From assembly GCF_000282515.1 (NCBI RefSeq), contig NZ_AKJD01000041.1, forward strand, positions 1 through 64,000: 64,000 bases of DNA. Direction: 5' to 3'. This DNA comes from Pseudomonas sp. GM80 (GTDB taxonomy: Bacteria > Pseudomonadota > Gammaproteobacteria > Pseudomonadales > Pseudomonadaceae). The notes under the pieces were generated by a model. That model made no database searches. It was given only the letters and a program-made list of their open reading frames with translations, and was not told where the DNA came from. The number at the start of each line of letters is the position of its first letter. Position 1 is the first letter of the stretch. Position numbers and translations under genes: made by a program. Below, piece by piece: positions 36,650 through 45,015 of this stretch.

Positions 36650-37051
36650 TCAGCGGCCCCAGCAATCCTTGGTGGTCAGCCCGGTGGTCGCGTTGTTCAT
36701 GCTTCGGACACCGGTATTGGTCAGGGTGAAATCCCCGCACTTGTCGGTGGCCATGGCCGAGCCGGCCTTGCGCGTTGCCGTCAGCAGATAGGTCTGGTCA
36801 GTGATCGTCGGGGTGATGGTGTAAAAATCGCTCCCTGTGCTGAGCCCAGTGATGCCGGTGTAGACATTGTTCTTGGTGTAAAACCGTTCGAGGGTTTGTG
36901 CCTGCTCCGAGAGCATCGATACCACTTCGGCACGGCGACCCTTTTTCACGTACTCGGTGAGGCTCGGATAGCCGATGGTGATAACGATGCCGATGATCGC
37001 AATCACGATCATGATTTCGATCAGGGTAAAACCTCGGTTGGATCTGCGCAT
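36650..37051 (-). CDS. pilE: type IV minor pilin PilE
   Basis: A 133-residue prepilin with leader MRRSNRG before FTLIEIMIVIAIIGIVITIGY and the mature Glu5. The body is short, with a C-terminal cysteine pair (TDKCGDF .. TKDCWG) forming a disulfide loop. It belongs to the priming subcomplex at the pilus tip with FimU, PilV, PilW and PilX. It starts 15 bases after the pilY1 stop, so it is the last gene of that operon. PilY2, found between pilY1 and pilE in P. aeruginosa, is absent. Confidence 0.9.
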   Translation of the reverse strand: MRRSNRGFTLIEIMIVIAIIGIVITIGYPSLTEYVKKGRRAEVVSMLSEQAQTLERFYTKNNVYTGITGLSTGSDFYTITPTITDQTYLLTATRKAGSAMATDKCGDFTLTNTGVRSMNNATTGLTTKDCWGR

Positions 37052-37066
37052 GCCTCAAACTCTCGC

Positions 37067-40000
37067 TTACTGTATTTGTCGCCACATGATACGACGGCTG
37101 CCGCCGCCGGGTTTCTCCACCAGCGTGGTAATGCCACCGCTGGAATCGTTGACAATCTTGCGCGTGGCGCCGTTGACGATCGCATTCAGGGTCGGAATGC
37201 CACCGGTAAACACCACGCCGCTGGAAATCGTATCGTTGCTGTCGACCACGCCATCGGCGTTGGTATCGAGCACCGCGTAGTTGAGCATCTTACCGCTGAA
37301 CGCATCGAGTTCGACCAGTTTGCCGGTGCCGAAGCTGGAACACGGATCGGTGGTGTCGACGCTCGCCGTGGTGAAAACGATCCGGCCGAGTACCAGGCTG
37401 GCCTGATTGATCACCCGCTCGCCAGTCAGCGCGTTGTTATACACCAGTGGCAGATACCAGCCCTTTTCTGCCGGGTACGTCGTGTCATTTTGCGTGGTGG
37501 TGATGAACTGTCCGGAGCTGCCAGAAAACACCCCGGTGACCGCCTGCGCCTGCAAACTGCTGACAGTGATCTGCCCCGTGCCGCCGTCGGCGTCCCACAC
37601 TGAATAAAATGCCTGCAGATCCTTGTTGGTCTTGTCCGCCGTTTCGTTGAATTTGCCAGTGCCGATGAAGATCTGCTTGCCGCCGAGTGAATTGTCCGCC
37701 AACAACGGTTGTGCAGTGATCGGCTGAGTCGCGCCGCCCGCCGTGGTGAACAAGGGTTTACCGGAAAACGCCACGCCCCAGCTGTCCGTCGATGTGGCAC
37801 TGAGGTCAAACTTCCACAGACGCCCCTTCAAATCGCCACCATAAGCGGCCTGCACCACATTCTGCGAATTGACCTTGAGCTTCACTGACGACAGGCCATT
37901 GGTGGTTTCCGTGCTGTCGATGACGATTTTCCTGATCAGCGAACCGTCGCGCACATCCAGTACGTATAACGCCGCGACTCCGGAGTTGCTGCCGTAGCCA
38001 TTGGCAATGAACGCCGCCCAGCGACCGTCCGACAAGCGTGCCACTTCCGGGCGCGCATAGGCATAACCCAGATCATTGAAAGCGTTGGCCGTGCTGGCGC
38101 TGACCGGCGCACTGACTTCCCAGAGCGCTCGCAATACGTTGCCTGCCGAAGCATCGAACAGTTGCAGCGCGTAGAAGGACTTGCCGCCGGCGCCAGTACC
38201 GCCGATGGCCAGGGTTTTCCAGGCGCTGTTGAGCTGGGCATCAAACACGCCGACCTGACCGTCGACGAGAAACTTGTGGCTGACGCCGTTGATATAGGTC
38301 GGATCGGCGATCAACCGCAACGACGGCAACACACTGGAAGGCATGTAGGCATAACGCCGGGTGCCATTGGCCGCGTTGATCACGTTGACGAAACCGTCAT
38401 TGGCATTCACCACCAGGCTTGCATTCATGTTTGCCGCTTTGGTGGTCAGGTAAGCGCTGTACGTGCTGTCGCCGGACAGGTCGGAAGCGGTCTTGTCCGT
38501 GGGCGACGCCAGCACCAGTGGCGAATTGATGATGTCGCCGAGCAACACGCTGCGCACCTTGAGCCCAGCCTTGTTGGTGCCTTTGCTCCACTCCACCAGA
38601 TCAATCCCGCTGATGCCTGTGGGCAAGCCCTGACTCAGCGTGGTCTGCTGCGCAGCGGAAAAGTTGCCGTAGGCCAAGGTGACTGCGGCGTTACTGGTGG
38701 TGTTCCACGACTGATAAGTCGGTGCCGTGGCGCCGGGCACAATGGTGGTGTCCGTCGTCCAGAGCGCCGCCGACGTATTCACCGCACCCGCCGCCGTAAA
38801 ACCGAAGGATTTAATCGTGCCGCGCCAGTCCTTGGGATCGTAACTGGTCTGAAAGTAACTGGTGCCGCTGGCCAGTGTCGTGCCGCTGGTCACGCCGCTG
38901 CCGCCAGAGCCGGCCTTGGAGGTGATGTCGCTCAATGCCGAAGACAATGCGGCATTGAGCCCGGTGCTGTCGGTCGCTTGGTAGTACTTGCCCTGCCCGT
39001 AGCTGGCGGCGTCGGAAAGCATGTCGTTCGCGGCGGTGAACCCGACGGTGTAGGTGTTCATGTTCTGCTTGGGAAAATCCACTGCGTTCCAGCTCTTGCC
39101 GGCGGCATCGGTACCGGTCGAACGCATGTCGATGTCGAAGGCGAACTTGGCGATGTCGTCCAGGTAAAGAGTATCGCCCTCGTTGTCACCGTTGAGGTTG
39201 TTGCCGTCATTGTTGACGCCGTCCCAGTTCGGCAAGCGACTGCCACCCAGCGGATCGTTGCTAGGGAAAGTGCGGTCGAACGTCGGCAAGCCGTCGGTGA
39301 TCACTACGCCGTAATTTTTCTGGCAGCGATACTGAATCGGGCTGGTATAGGTCGCGGGCGTGCTGTTGTAGTACGGCGCCATGCCGCGCATGTAGCGGGT
39401 AATCTCGTAATAGGTTTCCGCCAACGGCGTATTGGCCACGGCGCTCAAACCGTTGATCGATGAGATCAGTGCGTTGTAGTTGGTATCAGCCTGCGCCTGA
39501 GTGACGCTGCCGGAGACGGGCGCCAGATCGCTGATCGCGCGGGCAATGTAGCCGCCATTACCGGAGTTGTTGCTGGTGACCGGATTGAACGTCGACAGAC
39601 CAATGCGCAAGGTGCGGTTGCTGGTGACCAGCGCTGTCGACACGTTGCGCGCGACGTTAATCCGATAATCATTGGGGATCGCCCCGGTGGTGAAATCGCG
39701 GGTGCCATTGTTGATGGCCAGGCTGACGACGTAGGCAATGTAATCGCCTGAATAACGCGTGTTACCGCTGCCGACCGGGTCCGGCAGTTTCAGACACAGC
39801 GGCGCGAGGCTGTTGTTGTAGAAAGCATAGGCACCGCCGGAACATCCTGATGTCGGCAGGCTGGAGAGAAATATCGAATCGCCGGTGATCGTCGACGAAC
39901 TCAGGCACAACCCGAGCAGCGCGTTGCATTGCCGGGCCGGGGTGCGGTCGACGGCCGGATCGAATCCGGCGGCATAGATGATGCTGTTCATACTCCCCGA

Positions 40001-40150
40001 GTCGTCGATCAGCAGCATCACGTTCGGTGCCACTGCGGCCGCACTCAACAAGGGCGAGTCAGACGGTGTGAACGCATACGCCGGCGCCGCCAGATAGAGG
40101 CACGCCAGCAGGCCGATCAGCAGCGCCCGGCAGTGCTCAATACTTCGCAT
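37067..40150 (-). CDS. pilY1: pilus tip adhesin PilY1
   Basis: A 1027-residue exported protein with signal peptide MRSIEHCRALLIGLLACLYL..AYA. Directly after it comes a von Willebrand A-like domain with the MIDAS residues D49-x-S51-x-S53 (MLLIDDSGSM). The C-terminal half is the PilY1 beta-propeller, and D962-TNADGVVDSND is a clear EF-hand-like calcium loop. PilY1 works at the pilus tip in adhesion, surface sensing and c-di-GMP signalling, and calcium controls extension against retraction. The ATG overlaps the pilX stop. It is somewhat shorter than the P. aeruginosa protein. Confidence 0.94.
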   Translation of the reverse strand: MRSIEHCRALLIGLLACLYLAAPAYAFTPSDSPLLSAAAVAPNVMLLIDDSGSMNSIIYAAGFDPAVDRTPARQCNALLGLCLSSSTITGDSIFLSSLPTSGCSGGAYAFYNNSLAPLCLKLPDPVGSGNTRYSGDYIAYVVSLAINNGTRDFTTGAIPNDYRINVARNVSTALVTSNRTLRIGLSTFNPVTSNNSGNGGYIARAISDLAPVSGSVTQAQADTNYNALISSINGLSAVANTPLAETYYEITRYMRGMAPYYNSTPATYTSPIQYRCQKNYGVVITDGLPTFDRTFPSNDPLGGSRLPNWDGVNNDGNNLNGDNEGDTLYLDDIAKFAFDIDMRSTGTDAAGKSWNAVDFPKQNMNTYTVGFTAANDMLSDAASYGQGKYYQATDSTGLNAALSSALSDITSKAGSGGSGVTSGTTLASGTSYFQTSYDPKDWRGTIKSFGFTAAGAVNTSAALWTTDTTIVPGATAPTYQSWNTTSNAAVTLAYGNFSAAQQTTLSQGLPTGISGIDLVEWSKGTNKAGLKVRSVLLGDIINSPLVLASPTDKTASDLSGDSTYSAYLTTKAANMNASLVVNANDGFVNVINAANGTRRYAYMPSSVLPSLRLIADPTYINGVSHKFLVDGQVGVFDAQLNSAWKTLAIGGTGAGGKSFYALQLFDASAGNVLRALWEVSAPVSASTANAFNDLGYAYARPEVARLSDGRWAAFIANGYGSNSGVAALYVLDVRDGSLIRKIVIDSTETTNGLSSVKLKVNSQNVVQAAYGGDLKGRLWKFDLSATSTDSWGVAFSGKPLFTTAGGATQPITAQPLLADNSLGGKQIFIGTGKFNETADKTNKDLQAFYSVWDADGGTGQITVSSLQAQAVTGVFSGSSGQFITTTQNDTTYPAEKGWYLPLVYNNALTGERVINQASLVLGRIVFTTASVDTTDPCSSFGTGKLVELDAFSGKMLNYAVLDTNADGVVDSNDTISSGVVFTGGIPTLNAIVNGATRKIVNDSSGGITTLVEKPGGGSRRIMWRQIQ

Positions 40151-40613
40151 AGACACTCTCCACAACACTACGCGAAGTGCCGGCGATGCCGACAGCGGTT
40201 ACCCGATACAGCGTCGCCGAGGTGTTGCTCGGCACGTTGACGGCGGTCAGCGTGGTGCCGATGTTCTGTACCCCGTAGAAGCCATTGGCGGTAGCGATCC
40301 AGGTCACGCCCGAGGTTGAATTGAACCCCGCAGCGCTGACCACCGAAGACTCTGCCGGCGGCGCGCATTGCGTGGTGCCGCTGCACACTGCCAGCGAATA
40401 ACCGTCGAGTTGCACAGCGCTTTCACCGACCCGCAGCGCCGCCTCGGCGGTCTGGAACGACTGGTTGCGCAGGCTGACGCTGCCGGCCATTTTTTCCTGC
40501 ATGTTGGCGCTTTGCATCGACGACAGACCGATCAGGGTCAGCAACAACAGAAACACCAGACACACCAACAACGCCATGCCGTGCTGCGCCCGGTGATGGA
40601 GTGGAATCCTCAT
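40137..40613 (-). CDS. pilX: type IV minor pilin assembly protein PilX
   Basis: A 158-residue prepilin-like protein: MRIPLHHRAQHG, then MALLVCLVFLLLLTLIGLSSM with no Glu5, as is typical for PilX. The downstream part includes QEKMAGSVSLRNQSFQTAEAAL, the conserved PilX signature. Its end overlaps the pilY1 start by 14 bases. The start was chosen by the prepilin leader. Confidence 0.9.
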   Translation of the reverse strand: MRIPLHHRAQHGMALLVCLVFLLLLTLIGLSSMQSANMQEKMAGSVSLRNQSFQTAEAALRVGESAVQLDGYSLAVCSGTTQCAPPAESSVVSAAGFNSTSGVTWIATANGFYGVQNIGTTLTAVNVPSNTSATLYRVTAVGIAGTSRSVVESVYAKY

Positions 40614-40623
40614 CGGCCCGCCC

Positions 40624-41337
40624 TCACTGCAAGCGGTTGCGCAAAGCGGCAACCACATTGAAGGTTTGATTGGCCACCCGATTGTTCGGGTCGGTGAGGG
40701 TCAGGCTCAGGCGGACGCTGCGAATGCGCGCCGGATCGCTGGGGTTGGCACTGTAGGTCGATGCCGCCACATCCGTTGCGGAACTGGCGAGGCCGAACAT
40801 CACACTGAAAGCACTGACATTGTTGACCAGCACCTGCTGCGCGGGCGAGCCGCTGCCGGTGCCCATGAGAATCTGGTTGTTGCTGTAGCTGTAGATTAGG
40901 CGGCGAATCGGAAAGGCAATCTGCCCGCTCGCCGCCGCGCGCAGTCCGGTATAGGCGGTTGCGTTGTTGCGGCAATCGGAGACCACCGTCCAGGTCGGTG
41001 TACCGCCACTGCTGCCGATATCAGCGGTGACCAGGGTCAGTTTGAGATTGGCGTTGTCCCAACTGATCGGCGTGAGCTGAGAGGCATTGAAGTCCCCTGC
41101 CGAACTGGAATCGGTAATCGTACCGAGACAGCCGAACATGCCGACCATACGGATTTCCTGAATCATCTTGCTCAACACGAAACGCGCGTCTTCCTGCATC
41201 GCGGCGGCGCTGTTCTGGCTGACATAAGTATTTTTTGCAGCGATGAAAATCTGCACGACGGCCAGCACCACAATCAGCCCAAGCGCCAGTGCGATCAACA
41301 ATTCGATCAGGCCAAATCCCCGGTTACAACGCTTCAT
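40624..41337 (-). CDS. pilW: type IV minor pilin PilW
   Basis: A 237-residue prepilin with leader MKRCNRG before FGLIELLIALALGLIVVLAV. The YVSQNSAAAMQEDARFVLSK segment that follows is the PilW hallmark. Paired cysteines (MFGCLG .. VSDCRN) lie in the body. It overlaps the pilV stop by four bases and ends ten bases before the pilX start. Confidence 0.92.
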   Translation of the reverse strand: MKRCNRGFGLIELLIALALGLIVVLAVVQIFIAAKNTYVSQNSAAAMQEDARFVLSKMIQEIRMVGMFGCLGTITDSSSAGDFNASQLTPISWDNANLKLTLVTADIGSSGGTPTWTVVSDCRNNATAYTGLRAAASGQIAFPIRRLIYSYSNNQILMGTGSGSPAQQVLVNNVSAFSVMFGLASSATDVAASTYSANPSDPARIRSVRLSLTLTDPNNRVANQTFNVVAALRNRLQ

Positions 41338-41783
41338 GGCGTGGCCACCGGATCAACCGCCGCGCGGCTACTGAGGACAAAGCTGCGTTGAGCGCTGGCG
41401 GTGTTGGCCGCTCGCGCATCGCTCCAGGTAATGGTGATGGTGTACACGCGCTGATTGAGGGTAATGCTGCCAGTGGCAGTCGGGCCGCCGAAACCGACGA
41501 TGTTGCTGGTGAAGTCGTAAAGGTCCTGATCGCGCGCGACGCTGAGGTTGCCCGAAGTCGGTGGCGTGACGGTATAGTCGGCGCCTGAGTTGGCGCGAAT
41601 GCGGTCCATCATGTCGTAGGCGATGAAACTCGCCTGGCTGGTCATCCGCGAGCTGTCGGTGTACTTCAGCGCATTCAGTTGCACCGCCGCCGCGCCCAGC
41701 AGCCCGACCGTAAGAATCAGCAACGCCACCAGCACTTCGATCAGTGTCATGCCCTCCTGTGCCCTGCCACTCCCTGCCCTCAT
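41334..41783 (-). CDS. pilV: type IV minor pilin PilV
   Basis: A 149-residue prepilin with leader MRAGSGRAQEG followed by MTLIEVLVALLILTVGLLGA and mature Glu5. The LLGAAAVQLNALKYTDSS region is the usual PilV continuation. Its ATG lies within the fimU stop (ATGA overlap), so translation is coupled. Longer in-frame extensions upstream are the shadow of fimU and were rejected. Confidence 0.9.
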   Translation of the reverse strand: MRAGSGRAQEGMTLIEVLVALLILTVGLLGAAAVQLNALKYTDSSRMTSQASFIAYDMMDRIRANSGADYTVTPPTSGNLSVARDQDLYDFTSNIVGFGGPTATGSITLNQRVYTITITWSDARAANTASAQRSFVLSSRAAVDPVATP

Positions 41784-42250
41784 CCGCACATTCCACTCAA
41801 TTGAATTCGTCCGTTCAAACACACGTTCAGCGTCCTGCTTTGCGTACCCAGCGTGTAAGTGATCACCACCGCCGTCGCGGCCGACAGCCCACCGAGGCTG
41901 TTGAAATCCAGCGCGGTCACTCCCAAGGTTAGCGCCAGACTGGCGCCGCTGCTCATCGCCGGAACAACCCGCAATACATTCGCCGGAGTGCCAGTACTGT
42001 CGTAGACCGACAACTCGCCGGTCCATGCGCTGCCGCCGGCAGTGGGTCGCAGCCGGATAGTGGTGCCACGGTCGATCGCCTCCAGACGAGCGAAATTGAT
42101 TGCCCGTTGCAGGTCACCCATTTCGGTATCGGCCTTGCTGCTCTGTATCGAACGCGTGAACGTCGGCACGGCCAGGGTGATCAGGATCAGAAACACCGCG
42201 AGCGCGACCATCAGCTCGATCAGCGTGAAACCTTTTGTACGAAGATCCAT
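41780..42250 (-). CDS. fimU: type IV minor pilin FimU/GspH-like
   Basis: A 156-residue prepilin with leader MDLRTKG before FTLIELMVALAVFLILITLAV. A GspH/FimT-type body with the SKADTEMGDLQRAINFARLEAI segment and a C-terminal cysteine pair (NVCLNGRIQLSGMC) follow. It is the first gene of the fimU-pilV-pilW-pilX-pilY1-pilE operon. FimT is the other possible name; first position before pilV favours FimU. Confidence 0.85.
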   Translation of the reverse strand: MDLRTKGFTLIELMVALAVFLILITLAVPTFTRSIQSSKADTEMGDLQRAINFARLEAIDRGTTIRLRPTAGGSAWTGELSVYDSTGTPANVLRVVPAMSSGASLALTLGVTALDFNSLGGLSAATAVVITYTLGTQSRTLNVCLNGRIQLSGMCG

Positions 42251-42380
42251 CGGTGCCCTCCGTTGCCCTCGGCTATACCTGCTTCTACAAACTAGAACAT
42301 TCAACCGGCCGGCGTCGGTTGATTTGCCCTGCCCGGCGCACGGATTGCGCCGTTCATCACGCTCCACGGAGGGAGATTTC

Positions 42381-42935
42381 ATGCCGCAACAGGGGTTCAG
42401 CCTGATTGAACTGCTTATGGGACTGGCGATTGGCGCGATTGTTCTGCTGCTGGTCAGTCCGACGTTTGCTGCGCTGCGCGAATCGAACCATCGCGATCAA
42501 GCCGCACAGGGGCTGCTCGACGGTATTCGCAGTGCGCGCACGCTGGCCATCACGCGCAATCAAAGCGTGGTGATTCACGGGATCAACGGCGATTGGGGTC
42601 AGGGCTGGCGGATCATTCTGGACGTCAGCGGCAAAGGGCCGGAAGACGCCAACAACCCGCTGCTGGTCGAGCGTGCGAGCGAGGCGAAGGTGCCGATTGT
42701 CGGCAATTGGTCGGTCAGTCGTTACATCAGGTTCAGCAGCCTGGGGCAACCGCTGATGCCCGGACGGACATTTCAGGCAGGGACTTTACATATTTGCTCG
42801 GCCCGCGAGCCGGTCAGCCAGCGCCAGGTGGTGCTGGCTGCGAGCGGTCGCGTGCGCCTGGCCAGCCAGGAAGCTGGACAGGCGCTGTGCGAGCAGGGGA
42901 AAAACCTCAGATCGAACGGACGCGCAGCTCTTTAG
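42381..42935 (+). CDS. FimT/GspH-family pseudopilin, divergent from fimU
   Basis: A 184-residue prepilin: leader MPQQG, then [20 protein letters not shown] with mature Glu5, then the FimT/GspH body ([20 protein letters not shown] and [17 protein letters not shown]). A strong ribosome site GGAGGGAG precedes the ATG. It is probably the FimT counterpart, but it is transcribed away from the minor pilin operon across a 130-base gap, and its last 29 bases overlap the end of ispH on the other strand. FimT has been linked to DNA binding in natural transformation in other species; that role is only possible here. Confidence 0.85.
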   Translation: MPQQGFSLIELLMGLAIGAIVLLLVSPTFAALRESNHRDQAAQGLLDGIRSARTLAITRNQSVVIHGINGDWGQGWRIILDVSGKGPEDANNPLLVERASEAKVPIVGNWSVSRYIRFSSLGQPLMPGRTFQAGTLHICSAREPVSQRQVVLAASGRVRLASQEAGQALCEQGKNLRSNGRAAL

Positions 42936-43851
42936 GCATCGAGAACGTAATGTTCTCTTCGCGTCCAGACAGCTCATCGGCGCCTGTTGCGCCCCAGGCC
43001 TGCAGTTGCTGAATCACGCCGCGCACCAATACTTCCGGCGCGGAAGCGCCGGCGGTGATGCCGATCCGCTCGACACCGTCGAACCAGCTCTTTTGCAGGT
43101 CTTCGGCGCCGTCGATCAGGTAGGCCGGCGTGGCCATGCGTTCGGCCAGCTCACGCAAGCGGTTGGAGTTGGAGCTGTTCGGGCTGCCGACCACCAACAC
43201 CACGTCGCATTCGTCGGCCAGTTGCTTGACCGCGTCCTGACGGTTTTGCGTGGCGTAGCAGATGTCGTCCTTGCGTGGCCCACCGATGGCCGGGAAACGC
43301 GAACGCAGCGCATCGATGACGCGGCTGGTGTCGTCCATCGACAGCGTGGTCTGAGTAACAAAGGCGAGTTTGTCCGGGTTATGCACCTGCAACTCGGCGA
43401 CGTCTTTCTCGTCTTCGACGAGGTAGATCGCGCCGCCATTGCTGGCGTCGTACTGGCCCATGGTGCCTTCGACTTCCGGGTGACCGGCGTGGCCGATGAG
43501 AATGCACTCACGACCGTCGCGGCTGTATTTCGCCACTTCGATGTGCACCTTGGTCACTAGCGGGCAGGTGGCATCGAAGACTTTCAGGCCACGGCCAGCG
43601 GCTTCGGTACGTACGGCCTGGGAAACGCCGTGGGCACTGAAAATGACGATAACGTCGTCCGGCACCTGATCCAATTCTTCGACAAAGATCGCCCCGCGAC
43701 TGCGCAGGTCTTCAACGACGAACTTGTTGTGCACCACTTCATGGCGCACATAGATCGGCGGCCCGAAAACTTCCAGGGCGCGGTTGACGATTTCGATCGC
43801 CCGGTCCACGCCGGCGCAGAAGCCACGGGGGTTGGCGAGTTTGATTTGCAT
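42907..43851 (-). CDS. ispH: 4-hydroxy-3-methylbut-2-enyl diphosphate reductase
   Basis: A 314-residue iron-sulfur enzyme for the last step of the MEP isoprenoid pathway (HMBPP to IPP and DMAPP). The three cluster cysteines are C12 ([11 protein letters not shown]), C96 (DATCPLV) and C198 ([11 protein letters not shown]). The active-site segment [10 protein letters not shown] and a C-terminal SAPE-type motif are present. The ATG at 43851 gives the family's normal N-terminus; longer readings run into REP sequence. It is the distal gene of the ribF/ileS-lspA-fkpB-ispH set. Confidence 0.95.
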   Translation of the reverse strand: MQIKLANPRGFCAGVDRAIEIVNRALEVFGPPIYVRHEVVHNKFVVEDLRSRGAIFVEELDQVPDDVIVIFSAHGVSQAVRTEAAGRGLKVFDATCPLVTKVHIEVAKYSRDGRECILIGHAGHPEVEGTMGQYDASNGGAIYLVEDEKDVAELQVHNPDKLAFVTQTTLSMDDTSRVIDALRSRFPAIGGPRKDDICYATQNRQDAVKQLADECDVVLVVGSPNSSNSNRLRELAERMATPAYLIDGAEDLQKSWFDGVERIGITAGASAPEVLVRGVIQQLQAWGATGADELSGREENITFSMPKELRVRSI

Positions 43852-43910
43852 GCTGTGCCTCGTGTCTTGCGCGCGAAAACAATGAAAAACCATTGTAGGG
43901 ATCAGCTCTC

Positions 43911-44055
43911 TGTGGCGAGGGGATTTATCCCCGTTCGGCTGCGTAGCAGTCGCCGACCTTTCAGCGCATTCATTCAGAATTGCGGTGCCTGGTTCGGGGG
44001 CGCTTCGCACCCCAACGGGGATAAATCCCCTCGCCACAAAGGCTCACTCCTACAT
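43911..44055. repeat. composite REP element, GTGGCGAGGGGATTTATCCCC class
   Basis: A third REP class: inverted arms GTGGCGAGGGGATTTATCCCCG and CGGGGATAAATCCCCTCGCCAC flank about 80 bases. A GGCTCACTCCTACA half-unit of the second class is appended on the right. It separates ispH from fkpB. Confidence 0.85.
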
Positions 44056-44057
44056 TT

Positions 44058-44510
44058 TTATAGCGCTTTGACGGAGATGATTTCCACGTCAAAGGACAGC
44101 GTCTTGCCCGCCAGCGGGTGGTTGAAGTCGATGGTCACTTGCGTGTCGTCGAACTCTTTCACCACGCCCGGCAGTTCAGTATTGGCCGCATCGTTGAAGA
44201 TCACCAGCAAACCCGGTGACAGCTCCATGTCGACGAACTGCGAACGCGGGATGATCTGCACGTTCTGCGGGTTCGGCTGGCCGAAAGCGTTTTCCGGCTC
44301 GACGGTCAGCGTGCGCTTGTCGCCGGCCTTGAAGCCGAACAGCGCTGCTTCGAAACCCGGCAGCAGGTTGCCGTCGCCGACCTTGAAGGTCGCCGGGGCT
44401 TTGTCGAACGTACTGTCGACGGTGTCGCCGTTCTCCAGGCGCAATGCAAAGTGCAAAGTGACTTCCGTGTTCTGGCCGATGCGTTGCTCAGCCAATACCT
44501 GTTCAGTCAT
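44058..44510 (-). CDS. fkpB: FKBP-type peptidyl-prolyl isomerase FkpB (SlpA)
   Basis: A 150-residue cytoplasmic prolyl isomerase/chaperone of the SlyD-like FKBP group. The FKBP part (VTLHFALRLENGDTVDSTF .. GNLLPGFEAALFGFKAGDKR) is split by the insert-in-flap domain (QIIPRSQFVDMELSPG .. VDFNHPLAGKTL). It overlaps lspA by eight bases, and the ileS-lspA-fkpB-ispH order is conserved in gammaproteobacteria. Confidence 0.94.
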   Translation of the reverse strand: MTEQVLAEQRIGQNTEVTLHFALRLENGDTVDSTFDKAPATFKVGDGNLLPGFEAALFGFKAGDKRTLTVEPENAFGQPNPQNVQIIPRSQFVDMELSPGLLVIFNDAANTELPGVVKEFDDTQVTIDFNHPLAGKTLSFDVEIISVKAL

Positions 44511-45015
44511 GAACGGCCTCTTCGGTTTTCTTGGTTTTGAACATGTCCAGTGCCAGCATCACCGCGCCAACAGTAATCGCGCTGTCAGCAAAGTTGAACG
44601 CCGGGAAGTACCAGCGGTTCTGCCAGTGCACCAGAATGAAATCGATCACATGGCCGAGGGCAATGCGGTCATACAGATTGCCCAGCGCGCCACCCAGCAC
44701 CAGCGCCAAAGCGACGGCCAGCCAGGTTTCGTTGCGGCCCAGACGCTTGAGCCAGACCACCAGCACCGCGCTGACCACGATCGCGATCAGGGCGAACAGC
44801 CAGCGCTGCCAGCCGGAGCTGTCAGCCAGGAAGCTGAACGCAGCGCCAGTGTTGTAGGCCAGGGTCCAGCTGAAGTAATCGGGAATGATCACAATCTGCT
44901 GGAACATTTCGAGCTTGCCTTCGAAGTAGAACTTGCTGGCCTGGTCAATGACCAGAACCAGCAAGCTCAACCAGAGCCAGCTCAACCGTCCATAACGGCC
45001 AACGGCATTAGGCAT
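44503..45015 (-). CDS. lspA: lipoprotein signal peptidase
   Basis: A 170-residue inner-membrane aspartyl protease that cuts prolipoproteins after lipidation. Four membrane helices are visible, and the two catalytic Asp motifs are [15 protein letters not shown] and [12 protein letters not shown]. It overlaps ileS and fkpB at its two ends by eight bases each. It would process BamD and the other lipoproteins of this window. Confidence 0.95.
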   Translation of the reverse strand: MPNAVGRYGRLSWLWLSLLVLVIDQASKFYFEGKLEMFQQIVIIPDYFSWTLAYNTGAAFSFLADSSGWQRWLFALIAIVVSAVLVVWLKRLGRNETWLAVALALVLGGALGNLYDRIALGHVIDFILVHWQNRWYFPAFNFADSAITVGAVMLALDMFKTKKTEEAVHD

